From contig NZ_JAIXCQ010000002.1 in NCBI RefSeq assembly GCF_020297055.1, forward strand, positions 1 to 64,000: a stretch of 64,000 bases of DNA, given 5' to 3'. The stretch is from Isoptericola luteus (lineage in GTDB: Bacteria; Actinomycetota; Actinomycetes; Actinomycetales; Cellulomonadaceae). This document shows, piece by piece, positions 16,514-24,482 of this stretch. Each line of letters starts with the position of its first letter. Within the stretch, counting starts at the first letter, position 1. The notes under the pieces are model-generated. The model searched no databases, was not told the DNA's origin, and was given only the letters and a program-made list of their open reading frames with translations. Made by a program: the position numbers and the translations under genes.

Positions 16514-18313
16514 GTGCCCACGATCAGCAAGGTCCTCGTCGCCAACCGCGGTGAGATCGCCGTCCGCATCGCTCGCGCGTGCGCCGACGCCGGTGTCGCC
16601 TCCGTCGCCGTCTACGCGGACCCGGACCGGGACTCCCTGCACGTCCGCCTCTGCGACGAGGCGTTCGCCCTCGGCGGCCTGCGCGCGGCCGACACGTACC
16701 TGGACGTCGACAAGCTGCTCGACGTCGCCCGCCGCTCCGGCGCCGACGCCGTGCACCCGGGGTACGGCTTCCTCTCGGAGAACGCGCAGTTCGCGCAGGC
16801 CGTGATCGACGCCGGCCTGGTCTGGATCGGCCCGCCGCCCGCCGCCATCGAGGCCCTCGGCGACAAGGTGAGCGCGCGGCACATCGCGCAGGCCGCGGGC
16901 GCCCCCCTGGTGCCCGGCACCGCCGACCCCGTGGCCGACGCCTCCGAGGTGCGCGCCTTCGCCGCCGAGCACGGGCTGCCCATCGCCATCAAGGCCGCGT
17001 TCGGCGGCGGCGGGCGCGGCCTCAAGGTCGCCCGCGCCGCGGACGAGATCGACGAGCTCTTCGACTCCGCCGTCCGGGAGGCCACCGCGGCGTTCGGCCG
17101 CGGCGAGTGCTTCGTGGAGCGGTACCTCGACCGCCCCCGTCACGTGGAGACGCAGTGCCTGGCGGACGCGCACGGCAACGTCGTCGTCGTCTCGACCCGC
17201 GACTGCTCTTTGCAGCGCCGCCACCAGAAGCTGGTCGAGGAGGCCCCGGCCCCGTTCCTCACCGCCGCGCAGGAGGCCGAGCTCGACCGGGCCTCGAAGG
17301 CGATCCTGCGCGAGGCCGGGTACGTCGGCGCGGGCACCTGCGAGTTTCTCGTGGGCACCGACGGCACCCTGTCGTTCCTCGAGGTGAACACTCGCCTGCA
17401 GGTCGAGCACCCGGTGACCGAGGAGGTCACGGGCATCGACCTCGTGCGCGAGCAGCTGCGCATCGCGGCGGGTGAGCCGCTGGGCTATGACGGCACCACC
17501 GTGCGCGGGCACAGCCTCGAGTTCCGCATCAACGGTGAGGACCCGGCCGCGGGGTTCCTGCCGGCGCCGGGCACCGTCTCGACGCTGCGCTGGCCGAGCG
17601 GCCCGGGCGTGCGGGTCGACACGGGCGTCGTCGAGGGCGACACCGTCTCGGGCGCGTTCGACTCGATGATCGCCAAGCTGATCGTCACGGGCGCCACCCG
17701 CACGCAGGCCGTCGAGCGGGCCCGCCGTGCGCTGCGCGAGCTCGAGGTCGCGGGCATCCCCACGGTCGTCCCGTTCCACCGGGCCGTCCTCGAGGCCGAC
17801 GACTTCGTCCCCGCGGACGGCTCCGCGTTCCGCGTGCACACCCGCTGGATCGAGACCGACTTCGCCGACACCGTCGCCGGGCTGGGCGCCTCCGCCCCGG
17901 CCCCCGCTGCCGACGACTCCGACGACGAGGAGCCGCTCGCCGAGCGCGTCGTCGTCGAGGTCGGCGGACGACGCCTCGAGGTCGTGCTGCCCGCCGGTCT
18001 CGGCGTCGCCGCCGGTCGTGCCCGGCGCGCCAACGCCGCCCGCCGTCCGGCCCGCCGGTCGGCCGCGCGCGGCTCCAACGGCGCGGGCGGCGCCGGCGGC
18101 GCCACCCTCGCGTCGCCCATGCAGGGCACCATCGTCAAGGTCGCCGTCGCCGAGGGCGACCAGGTGGCCGAGGGGGACCTCGTCGTCGTCCTCGAGGCCA
18201 TGAAGATGGAGCAGCCGCTGCTGGCGCACCGCTCGGGCACCGTCCGGTCGCTGAGCCTCGAGCCCGGCGCCGGCGTGAGCGCTGGCACGGCGATCTGCGA
18301 CATCGTCGACTGA
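16514..18313 (+). CDS. accA: Acyl-CoA carboxylase alpha subunit (biotin carboxylase + BCCP)
   Basis: A 599-residue fused subunit. Residues 1-450 are biotin carboxylase: [37 protein letters not shown], the ATP-binding glycine loop [14 protein letters not shown], and [19 protein letters not shown] linker rich in Ala, Arg and Gly follows. The last 75 residues are the biotin carrier domain, with the biotinyl Lys in EAMKMEQP near 563. It carboxylates biotin with bicarbonate and ATP, and pairs with the beta and epsilon subunits encoded at 8086 and 10354; BirA at 7047 would load it. The hairpin upstream and its own hexamer suggest independent transcription. Confidence 0.95.
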   Translation: MPTISKVLVANRGEIAVRIARACADAGVASVAVYADPDRDSLHVRLCDEAFALGGLRAADTYLDVDKLLDVARRSGADAVHPGYGFLSENAQFAQAVIDAGLVWIGPPPAAIEALGDKVSARHIAQAAGAPLVPGTADPVADASEVRAFAAEHGLPIAIKAAFGGGGRGLKVARAADEIDELFDSAVREATAAFGRGECFVERYLDRPRHVETQCLADAHGNVVVVSTRDCSLQRRHQKLVEEAPAPFLTAAQEAELDRASKAILREAGYVGAGTCEFLVGTDGTLSFLEVNTRLQVEHPVTEEVTGIDLVREQLRIAAGEPLGYDGTTVRGHSLEFRINGEDPAAGFLPAPGTVSTLRWPSGPGVRVDTGVVEGDTVSGAFDSMIAKLIVTGATRTQAVERARRALRELEVAGIPTVVPFHRAVLEADDFVPADGSAFRVHTRWIETDFADTVAGLGASAPAPAADDSDDEEPLAERVVVEVGGRRLEVVLPAGLGVAAGRARRANAARRPARRSAARGSNGAGGAGGATLASPMQGTIVKVAVAEGDQVAEGDLVVVLEAMKMEQPLLAHRSGTVRSLSLEPGAGVSAGTAICDIVD

Positions 18314-18341
18314 CGGTACCGGGTGGCACCCTCGCCCCTGG

Positions 18342-19304
18342 TCAGCAGACGTCGTTGCCGTGGAGGTCCTCGCAGACCAGACGGGTGCGCGCTTCGGTGA
18401 CCGTCGCGGGAGCGGTCGTGCTGGTGGTCGTGATGGTGCCCTCGATCGCCGTCCACGTGCTGCTGCCCTGGATGCGGAAGCTGCCCCGCCACGTCGTGGT
18501 CAACGAGACCTCGATCCCGGAACGGTAGACGTCCCCCTCCGCGTCGACAGCAGTCCCCACGTCCGTGCCCGGCTCCCCCAGCCGGCTGTACGTGTGCCCC
18601 ACCCAGGACGCGTCCGGCAACGGATCACCCTCGCTCCACGCCCGACCCGGCTCCGTCGTGGTCAACGTGCCGCCACCGGCCGAGTACGGGTCGTCGAAGT
18701 CCCACACGAACTGCGCCGGATCCGCCCGGATCACCACCGGCACGTCGAGCAGCACGGCCTCGAGCTCCTGCGGCTCAGCCGTCGTGTAGGCCGGGTAGTG
18801 CACGTTGACGAGCATCGGCTCACCGCCCTGCACCGTCACCGGCGGCGTCGGGACCTTCATCACCGCGAACTCCCGCGCCGCCTCCACCGCCAGGTCCGCC
18901 GGAGTCACACACTGCCCGTCAGAAAGCTGCTCGGGCGCGCCGTAGCTCCCGTCGTCACGGACCCGCTGGACCCACAACGGCGCCAACCAGTACTCGTCAC
19001 AGTCCGGGTCCGCCATGAAGCCGGCCTCGCCCGCATCACAAGCCCCAGGCGCATCCACGATGTCCTGCAGATAGTTCGTGTCGTTCAGCTGCAAGCACGT
19101 GACCGCGTCCACGCGCACGTACCTATCACTGAGTCCACTTGCCCCGTCGTCCTCGACGGGGACGTTGCCGCCGCCGCGCTCCTTGTGCTCCGCGATGAAA
19201 CCGTCACCTTCAGGAGTGCCACGCCCTTGAATTTCCGGTTCGGCCGCGGCTGTCAGAAGTCCGACCAGTGCCGCCATCGCGGCAAGTTTGAACTTGGCGC
19301 CCAT
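18342..19304 (-). CDS. Secreted protein partner of DUF6318 lipoprotein
   Basis: A 320-residue exported protein. MGAKFKLAAMAALVGLLTAAA is a signal peptide without a lipobox. Residues 60-110 contain four closely spaced cysteines; residues 150-290 look like a beta-sandwich (VTVQGGEPMLVNVHYPAYTT, PAQFVWDFDDPYSAGGGTLTTTEPGRAW, ASWVGHTYSRLGEPGTDV), with the WDFDDP and HTYSR blocks reminiscent of PKD domains. The protein ends with a C-terminal Cys. The ATG is one base after the DUF6318 stop, so the genes are coupled. It probably acts at the cell surface; no enzyme motif is visible. Confidence 0.8.
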   Translation of the reverse strand: MGAKFKLAAMAALVGLLTAAAEPEIQGRGTPEGDGFIAEHKERGGGNVPVEDDGASGLSDRYVRVDAVTCLQLNDTNYLQDIVDAPGACDAGEAGFMADPDCDEYWLAPLWVQRVRDDGSYGAPEQLSDGQCVTPADLAVEAAREFAVMKVPTPPVTVQGGEPMLVNVHYPAYTTAEPQELEAVLLDVPVVIRADPAQFVWDFDDPYSAGGGTLTTTEPGRAWSEGDPLPDASWVGHTYSRLGEPGTDVGTAVDAEGDVYRSGIEVSLTTTWRGSFRIQGSSTWTAIEGTITTTSTTAPATVTEARTRLVCEDLHGNDVC

Positions 19305-19305
19305 C

Positions 19306-19908
19306 CTATGAATCCGTCACGTTGGTGATACCGACGATTACCCAATCCTCGTCGGCGAGAGCAAGTTCCACGCCCATGACAAGCTCGATCGCATCCTGCT
19401 GGAAGACTTCGTCGCCGGACCCGTCTGTAACGGTCACTGCGCCCTGACTGACCGCGACGTCTACCCTCTGAAGACCTGTTGCAGAATCTTGAACGTAAGA
19501 CTCTTGCACCCGGACCTCAGTCAGTTCATTCGTCCAGGCATAGGAGTGGTCGGCGATCTCCTGCGCCTGCTCCAGGCGCTCTACGCAGTAGTCGCACTCC
19601 TTGTGTGACATCGCTTCCCACTGAGCAGTGTCGCCCGTCTTCATGATGTAGTCGTCGAGTCGCAGAAAGTACACCGCGGCCGCCTCCGCACCGGCGGGGC
19701 CGTCGTCGTCCATCTCCACCGGGCGCTCGGGCGGGGCGACCGTCGACGTGGGACTCGGCGACACGGACGGTGACGCGGAGAGTGATGGCCCCGGCGTCGT
19801 GGACTCCGACGCGGCGGGCGGCGGTTCGGGTCCGTCCGGGCCGCAGCCTGCGAGGAGCAGGACCGCGGCGAGGCCGACGGCAGTGGCGGCGAGCGTTGCG
19901 CGAGGCAT
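19306..19908 (-). CDS. DUF6318 family lipoprotein
   Basis: A 200-residue lipoprotein. The signal ends in the lipobox LLAGC, with lipid-bearing Cys at residue 22. A Pro/Ser/Thr spacer (about 28-62) leads into a compact domain of about 130 residues containing AAAVYFLRLDDYIMKTGD, the paired Cys of KECDYCVERLEQA, and a beta-rich end. This matches my memory of DUF6318, an uncharacterised actinobacterial lipoprotein family often followed by a secreted beta-sandwich protein, as here. Base composition around 19350-19600 is somewhat lower in GC than the neighbours. Confidence 0.8.
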   Translation of the reverse strand: MPRATLAATAVGLAAVLLLAGCGPDGPEPPPAASESTTPGPSLSASPSVSPSPTSTVAPPERPVEMDDDGPAGAEAAAVYFLRLDDYIMKTGDTAQWEAMSHKECDYCVERLEQAQEIADHSYAWTNELTEVRVQESYVQDSATGLQRVDVAVSQGAVTVTDGSGDEVFQQDAIELVMGVELALADEDWVIVGITNVTDS

Positions 19909-20001
19909 ACGGGATGCTTTCGGTCGACGACGACAACGTGGAGACCCTAGGGGATCTGACGCGATCGTGTCGGAACGTCCTGTGGACGAGAAGCCCCACG
20001 C

Positions 20002-20112
20002 GAGTTGTCAGGACCACGTGCACGTTCCGATCAACGTGAACCTGACAACTCGCCGGGCCCAGGAGTTGTCAGGACCACGTGCACGTTCCGGTCGACGTGG
20101 ACCTGACAACTC
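20002..20112. repeat. Two tandem near-identical hairpin repeats (50 bp each)
   Basis: Copies at 20002-20051 and 20063-20112 differ at only a few positions. Each begins GAGTTGTCAGGACCACGT and ends with its near inverse ACCTGACAACTC, giving an 11-bp perfect outer stem extended to 16-17 of 18 pairs. They sit downstream of the MFS gene at 20130 and upstream of the lipoprotein gene, so they may terminate the MFS transcript, but two matched copies suggest a dispersed palindromic element. Confidence 0.9.
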
Positions 20113-20129
20113 GCGGGGCCGGCCGCAGC

Positions 20130-21467
20130 CTAGGCCGCGGGGTCGGGCACGGCCTCGGGGACGGGACGACGTTCGACGGCGGCCAGCGACCGGCGGGCGG
20201 TCGGGATCGCGAGCACCGTGACGACGAACGCGACGAGCAGCAGCCCCGCCACGACGAGCAGCGGCTCGATCGCGAACCGGTCGGCGAGCGGCCCGAACAC
20301 GACCATGCTCAGCGGCATCGCCACCGTCATGACGATTCCGACGAACCCGAACACCCGGCCCAGCATCTGCGGCTCCACCGACTCCTGCAGGATCGTCATG
20401 CTCGGCGCCGACATGAACGCGAACGCGACGCTGATGACGAACCCGATGCCGTAGAACACCCACAGGTTCGTGGCCAGCCCGAGGAGCGCCGTGAACGCCC
20501 CGGCCGCGAGCACGGACCCGACGATCAGCGCGACCTTGTTCCTGACCCGGGGGCCGAGCGCCGCCATCACGATCCCGCCCGCCAGCATGCCCGCCGCCCA
20601 GAAGATCTCGTTCGCGGTGAGCTTCCACACCTCGTCACCGAACGTGCGGACCACCATGAGCGGCGTCAGGTAGGACGGCGCACCGACCAGCACCATCGAC
20701 ACGGCGAAGAGCACCATGAGCCACCGCACGGGACCGTGCGCCGCGACGTACCGCACCCCGGCGGCGAGGTCGCCGAAGTAGCTCACGGCACCGTCCGCGT
20801 CCTGGCGCACCAGGCGCGGCACCGTGACCAGGAGCAGCAGGCCGACCCCGACGAGCGCGGTCACGACGTCCACGAAGAACACCGCCACGATGTCGTAGCT
20901 CGCGTAGACGCCCGCGGCCACCGCCGGGGCGAGCAGCATCATGGCCGACTGGATGGACTGGTTGATCCCGTTGATCCGCAGCAGCTGGTCGGCGGGCACG
21001 ATCTGCGGGATCATCGCGCTCACCGCGGGCGTCTGGATGCCGGCGAAGGTGGACCGGACGGCGAGAGCCACGTAGATGAGCCACAGGTCGTCGATCCCGG
21101 AGGCCATGAGCAGCGCGAGGGCCAGCGTGATCGTCGCGATCGCGGTGTCCGCACCGATGATGAGCAGCCTCCGGTCGTGCCGGTCGGCCCAGACCCCGCC
21201 GAAGATCGAGACGAACGCCTGCGGGAGCATGCCGAACACGATGCTGAGCATCAGCACGGCGCCGGACCCGGTCTCGATGGTCAGGTGCCACATCACGGCG
21301 AACTGCACCAGCATCGAGCCGAGCAGCGAGATCGTCTGGCCGGTGAGGAAGAGCGCGACGTTCCGCTTCCAGCCGGGCATGTCGTTCGTCGGGTCGTCCG
21401 TCATGTCCGGGGTAGACCGGTGCTCGTGCCCGGACTCGTCGGTGGAGCCGGTGGCCATGTCGTTCAC
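20130..21467 (-). CDS. MFS exporter, macrolide-efflux-like
   Basis: A 445-residue membrane protein with about twelve helices, similar to the MFS_3 (enterobactin/macrolide exporter) group: WKRNVALFLTGQTISLLGSML in helix 1, the motif A loop GGVWADRHDRRLLIIGADT, and RSTFAGIQTPAVSAMIPQIV. It would export small molecules by proton antiport. GTG 21467 was preferred because GAGGA lies 7 bases upstream; ATG 21458 is the alternative. It is divergent from the NUDIX gene with 29 bases between the starts, so the two promoters overlap. No regulator gene is adjacent. Confidence 0.88.
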   Translation of the reverse strand: MNDMATGSTDESGHEHRSTPDMTDDPTNDMPGWKRNVALFLTGQTISLLGSMLVQFAVMWHLTIETGSGAVLMLSIVFGMLPQAFVSIFGGVWADRHDRRLLIIGADTAIATITLALALLMASGIDDLWLIYVALAVRSTFAGIQTPAVSAMIPQIVPADQLLRINGINQSIQSAMMLLAPAVAAGVYASYDIVAVFFVDVVTALVGVGLLLLVTVPRLVRQDADGAVSYFGDLAAGVRYVAAHGPVRWLMVLFAVSMVLVGAPSYLTPLMVVRTFGDEVWKLTANEIFWAAGMLAGGIVMAALGPRVRNKVALIVGSVLAAGAFTALLGLATNLWVFYGIGFVISVAFAFMSAPSMTILQESVEPQMLGRVFGFVGIVMTVAMPLSMVVFGPLADRFAIEPLLVVAGLLLVAFVVTVLAIPTARRSLAAVERRPVPEAVPDPAA

Positions 21468-21484
21468 GCGTCCATCCTCGGTTG

Positions 21485-21490
21485 TAGCCT
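21485..21490 (+). promoter_or_regulatory. TAGCCT -10 hexamer of NUDIX gene
   Basis: TAGCCT ends 6 bases before GTG 21497 and lies inside the divergent gap with the MFS gene. Confidence 0.5.
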
Positions 21491-21496
21491 GGCGGC

Positions 21497-22015
21497 GTGC
21501 CCAGCAGATTTCCACCGACCGACGTCCTGCACCGGCACGCCGGCGACGGCTGGGTGACGTGCGGCGACCACCAGCACTGGGGCACGCACGGCGCCGCGGG
21601 GCTGCTGCTGGCGCGCCGCGGGGACGCGGCCGCAGGACCGCTCGCCGGTCCGGTGACCCACGTCGTGCTGCAGCACCGCGCGCTCTGGTCCGACCAGGGC
21701 GGCACCTGGGGCGTTCCCGGCGGCGCGCTCGCCCCCGGCGAGAGCCCGGAGGCCGGCGCCCTGCGCGAGTCGCTGGAGGAGGCCGCGATCCCGCCCGGTG
21801 CCGTGCACGTGCTCGGCACCCACGTCCTGGACCACGGCCCGTGGGCGTACACGACGGTGGTCGCCGACGTCACCCCGGGCGCCGTCGTGCGGCCCGCGCC
21901 CGCCGACCCCGAGAGCCTCGAGGTCCGCTGGGTCGCGGTCGACGAGCTGGCGACCCTCCCCCTGCTCCCCGCGTTCGCCGCGGCGTGGCCGCGGCTGCAC
22001 GCCCTGCTGGGCTAG
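21497..22015 (+). CDS. NUDIX hydrolase
   Basis: A 172-residue pyrophosphohydrolase. The NUDIX box spans about residues 77-99 as GGALAPGESPEAGALRESLE followed by EAAI, which fits GX5EX7REUXEEXGU except that the final Gly is Ala. The catalytic Glu residues of RESLEE are intact. An N-terminal segment with DGWVTCGDHQHWG is typical of actinobacterial members. The nucleotide or cofactor substrate cannot be told. The stop abuts the stop of the convergent LpdA gene inside GCTAGCTAGC. Confidence 0.9.
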   Translation: MPSRFPPTDVLHRHAGDGWVTCGDHQHWGTHGAAGLLLARRGDAAAGPLAGPVTHVVLQHRALWSDQGGTWGVPGGALAPGESPEAGALRESLEEAAIPPGAVHVLGTHVLDHGPWAYTTVVADVTPGAVVRPAPADPESLEVRWVAVDELATLPLLPAFAAAWPRLHALLG

Positions 22016-23518
22016 CTAGCGCACCTGGCCGTGCAGCACGCGCGCGGCCTCGGCGATCGACCCCGACAGGGACGGGTAGACGGTGAACGCCTCGGCGACG
22101 TCGTCCACGGTGAGCCGGTGGGCGACCGCCAGCGTGATGGGGAACACCAGCTCGCTGGCGCGCGGCGCCACGACGACGCCGCCGAGGACCACGCCCGCCT
22201 CGGGATGCGCGAAGAGCTTGACGAAGCCGTCACGCATGCCGAGCATCTTGGCGCGCGGGTTGCGCGCCAGGGGCAGCATCGTCGTGACGTACCGCGACCC
22301 CTGCTCGCGCAGCCGGGCCTCGCTGTACCCGACGGTCGCGATCTCGGGGGCCGTGAAGATGTTCGCGGCGACGCGGCCGAGCTTGAGCGGCGCGACGGCG
22401 TCGCCCAGCGCGTGCGACATCGCGATGCGCCCCTGCATGGCCGCGACGGACGCCAGGGGCAGCACGCCGGTGCAGTCGCCGGCGGCGTAGATGCCGCGCA
22501 CCGACGTCCGCGACACCTTGTCCACGGCGACGTGGCCGGACTCGGTGAGCCGCACGCCCGCCTCCTCGAGGCCCAGGCCCGCCGTCGAGGGCACCGCCCC
22601 GACCGCGATGAGCACGTGCGAGCCGGTGACGACGCGCCCGTCGGCCAGGGTGACGGCCACCCCGTCGGCCGTGCGCTCCGCCGTCGCCGCGCGCGAGCGC
22701 GACATCACCGTCATGCCGCGGGAGCGGAACACTCCCTCGAGCAGCTCGGCGGCGTCCATGTCCTCGCCGGGCAGCACCCGGTCGCGCGAGGAGACGAGCA
22801 CGACCTCCGACCCGAGGGCCTGGTAGGCGCCGGCGAACTCCGCGCCGGTGACGCCGGAGCCGACGACGATCAGCCGTTCGGGCAGCTCGGTGAGCCGGTA
22901 GAGCTGGGTCCAGGTGAGGATGCGGTCGCCGTCGGGCACCGCCGTGTCCAGCGTGCGGGGCGTGGCGCCCAGGGCGAGCAGGATCGTGTCGGCGTCCAGC
23001 GTCGTGGTCGCGCCGTCACCGGCCCCGTCGGCACCGTCGGCACCGTCGTGCTCGACGACGACGCGCGACGGACCGTCCAGCCGCCCGCGGCCGTGGACGA
23101 CCTGCACGCCCTCGCGCTCGAGGCGGGCGCGGATGTCGGCGGACTGGGCCTCCGCGAGCGCCAGCACGCGGGCGTTCACCGCCTCCAGGTCCACGATCGC
23201 GCGGCGGTCCCGGGGCTCGCCCGGGTCCCCGCCTCGGATGCCGAGCTCGGGACCCTGCTCGGCGATGGTCAGCCACTCGGCGGTCGCGATGAGGGTCTTC
23301 GAGGGCACGACGTCGGTGAGCACGGCGGCACCGCCGAGACCCTGCTGCTCGACGACGGTCACGCGGGCGCCGAGCCGGCGGGCGACCAGGGCCGCCTCGT
23401 AGCCGCCCGGGCCACCGCCGACGACGACGACGCGCTGGCTTCGGGGGTCTGCTCCCGGCGCGCCAGGTGCGGCGACGGGAGCAGGGGTGTCCTGCGGAGG
23501 GGTGTTCACGGTGGGCAC
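22016..23518 (-). CDS. lpdA: NAD(P)H-quinone dehydrogenase, LpdA-like
   Basis: A 500-residue flavoprotein of the pyridine nucleotide-disulfide oxidoreductase family. The FAD loop is [21 protein letters not shown] near 30, the NAD(P) loop is [21 protein letters not shown] near 215, and the dimerisation domain follows 350. The active-site segment reads [17 protein letters not shown], so both redox cysteines of lipoamide dehydrogenase are missing. That matches M. tuberculosis LpdA (Rv3303c), a quinone reductase, rather than a true Lpd. An N-terminal Pro/Ala extension precedes the fold. It is divergent from the purine phosphorylase gene, as in mycobacteria. CACAAT lies 6 bases before the GTG. Confidence 0.88.
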   Translation of the reverse strand: MPTVNTPPQDTPAPVAAPGAPGADPRSQRVVVVGGGPGGYEAALVARRLGARVTVVEQQGLGGAAVLTDVVPSKTLIATAEWLTIAEQGPELGIRGGDPGEPRDRRAIVDLEAVNARVLALAEAQSADIRARLEREGVQVVHGRGRLDGPSRVVVEHDGADGADGAGDGATTTLDADTILLALGATPRTLDTAVPDGDRILTWTQLYRLTELPERLIVVGSGVTGAEFAGAYQALGSEVVLVSSRDRVLPGEDMDAAELLEGVFRSRGMTVMSRSRAATAERTADGVAVTLADGRVVTGSHVLIAVGAVPSTAGLGLEEAGVRLTESGHVAVDKVSRTSVRGIYAAGDCTGVLPLASVAAMQGRIAMSHALGDAVAPLKLGRVAANIFTAPEIATVGYSEARLREQGSRYVTTMLPLARNPRAKMLGMRDGFVKLFAHPEAGVVLGGVVVAPRASELVFPITLAVAHRLTVDDVAEAFTVYPSLSGSIAEAARVLHGQVR

Positions 23519-23589
23519 GGGCCCATTGTGTCAGGCCCCCGACAGGCCCTGCGACCGGCACCGGCACGGCAAGGCCGTCCGGGCGGGGA

Positions 23590-23595
23590 TACCCT
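23590..23595 (+). promoter_or_regulatory. TACCCT -10 hexamer of purine phosphorylase gene
   Basis: TACCCT ends 7 bases before ATG 23603, a leaderless-type promoter with no Shine-Dalgarno site. Confidence 0.55.
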
Positions 23596-23602
23596 CTGCA
23601 CC

Positions 23603-24454
23603 ATGAGTACCAGCACCACCGCCGTCCCCGACCTGGACGACCCCACCACCGACCCGTTCGACGTCGCGCGCGCCGCCGCCACCCACATCGCCGAGGCCAC
23701 GGGGGTTCCCGGGCACGACGTGGCGCTGGTGCTCGGCTCAGGCTGGAGCGCCGCCGCCGAGCTCGTCGGGGACGTCGTCGCCGAGATCCCCACCCACGAG
23801 ATCCCGGGCTTCTCGAAGCCGTCGGTGGCGGGCCACGGGACGACGACACGCTCGGTGCGCGTCGAGCGGCCGGACGGCGCCGTCCGGCACGCGCTGGTGC
23901 TGGGTGGGCGCACCCACCTGTACGAGGGCAAGGGCGTGCGCCACGTCGCCCACGGCGTGCGGACCGCCGCCGCGGCCGGCTGCGAGAGCGTCGTGCTGAC
24001 CAACGGCTGCGGCGGCCTGCACATCTCGTGGCGCCCCGGGCAGCCGGTGCTGCTATCCGACCACATCAACCTCACCGCGCACTCCCCGCTGGAGGGCGCG
24101 ACGTTCGTCGACCTGACGGACCTGTACTCCCCTCGTCTGCGCGAGATCGCCAAGCAGGTCGATCCCGACCTGCCCGAGGGCGTGTACGCCCAGTTCCCCG
24201 GCCCGCACTACGAGACCCCGGCCGAGGTGAAGATGGCCGGGCTCCTCGGCGCGGACCTCGTCGGCATGTCCACGACCCTCGAGGCGATCGCCGCCCGGCA
24301 CGCCGGCATGGAGGTGCTCGGGATCTCGCTCGTGACGAACCTCGCCGCCGGCATCAGCCCGCAGCCGCTCTCGCACGCCGAGGTGCTGGAGGCGGGCCAG
24401 GAGGCCGGCCCGCGCATCAGCGACCTGCTCGCACGCGTCGTGAAGTCGCTCTGA
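23603..24454 (+). CDS. Purine nucleoside phosphorylase
   Basis: A 283-residue trimeric-class (PNP/MTAP) enzyme splitting purine (deoxy)nucleosides with phosphate into base and (deoxy)ribose-1-phosphate. Motifs: phosphate-binding LVLGSGWS near 42 and [11 protein letters not shown] near 98, [10 protein letters not shown] near 130, and the base pocket [24 protein letters not shown] near 207. The Asn in [10 protein letters not shown] is the residue that favours 6-oxopurines such as inosine and guanosine. Its product is a natural substrate for a sugar-phosphate mutase like the next gene, 28 bases downstream. M. tuberculosis has the same pair (deoD-pmmB, Rv3307-Rv3308). Confidence 0.93.
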   Translation: MSTSTTAVPDLDDPTTDPFDVARAAATHIAEATGVPGHDVALVLGSGWSAAAELVGDVVAEIPTHEIPGFSKPSVAGHGTTTRSVRVERPDGAVRHALVLGGRTHLYEGKGVRHVAHGVRTAAAAGCESVVLTNGCGGLHISWRPGQPVLLSDHINLTAHSPLEGATFVDLTDLYSPRLREIAKQVDPDLPEGVYAQFPGPHYETPAEVKMAGLLGADLVGMSTTLEAIAARHAGMEVLGISLVTNLAAGISPQPLSHAEVLEAGQEAGPRISDLLARVVKSL

Positions 24455-24482
24455 CCCGCATCCTCGGTCTGAAGGAGGCCCC

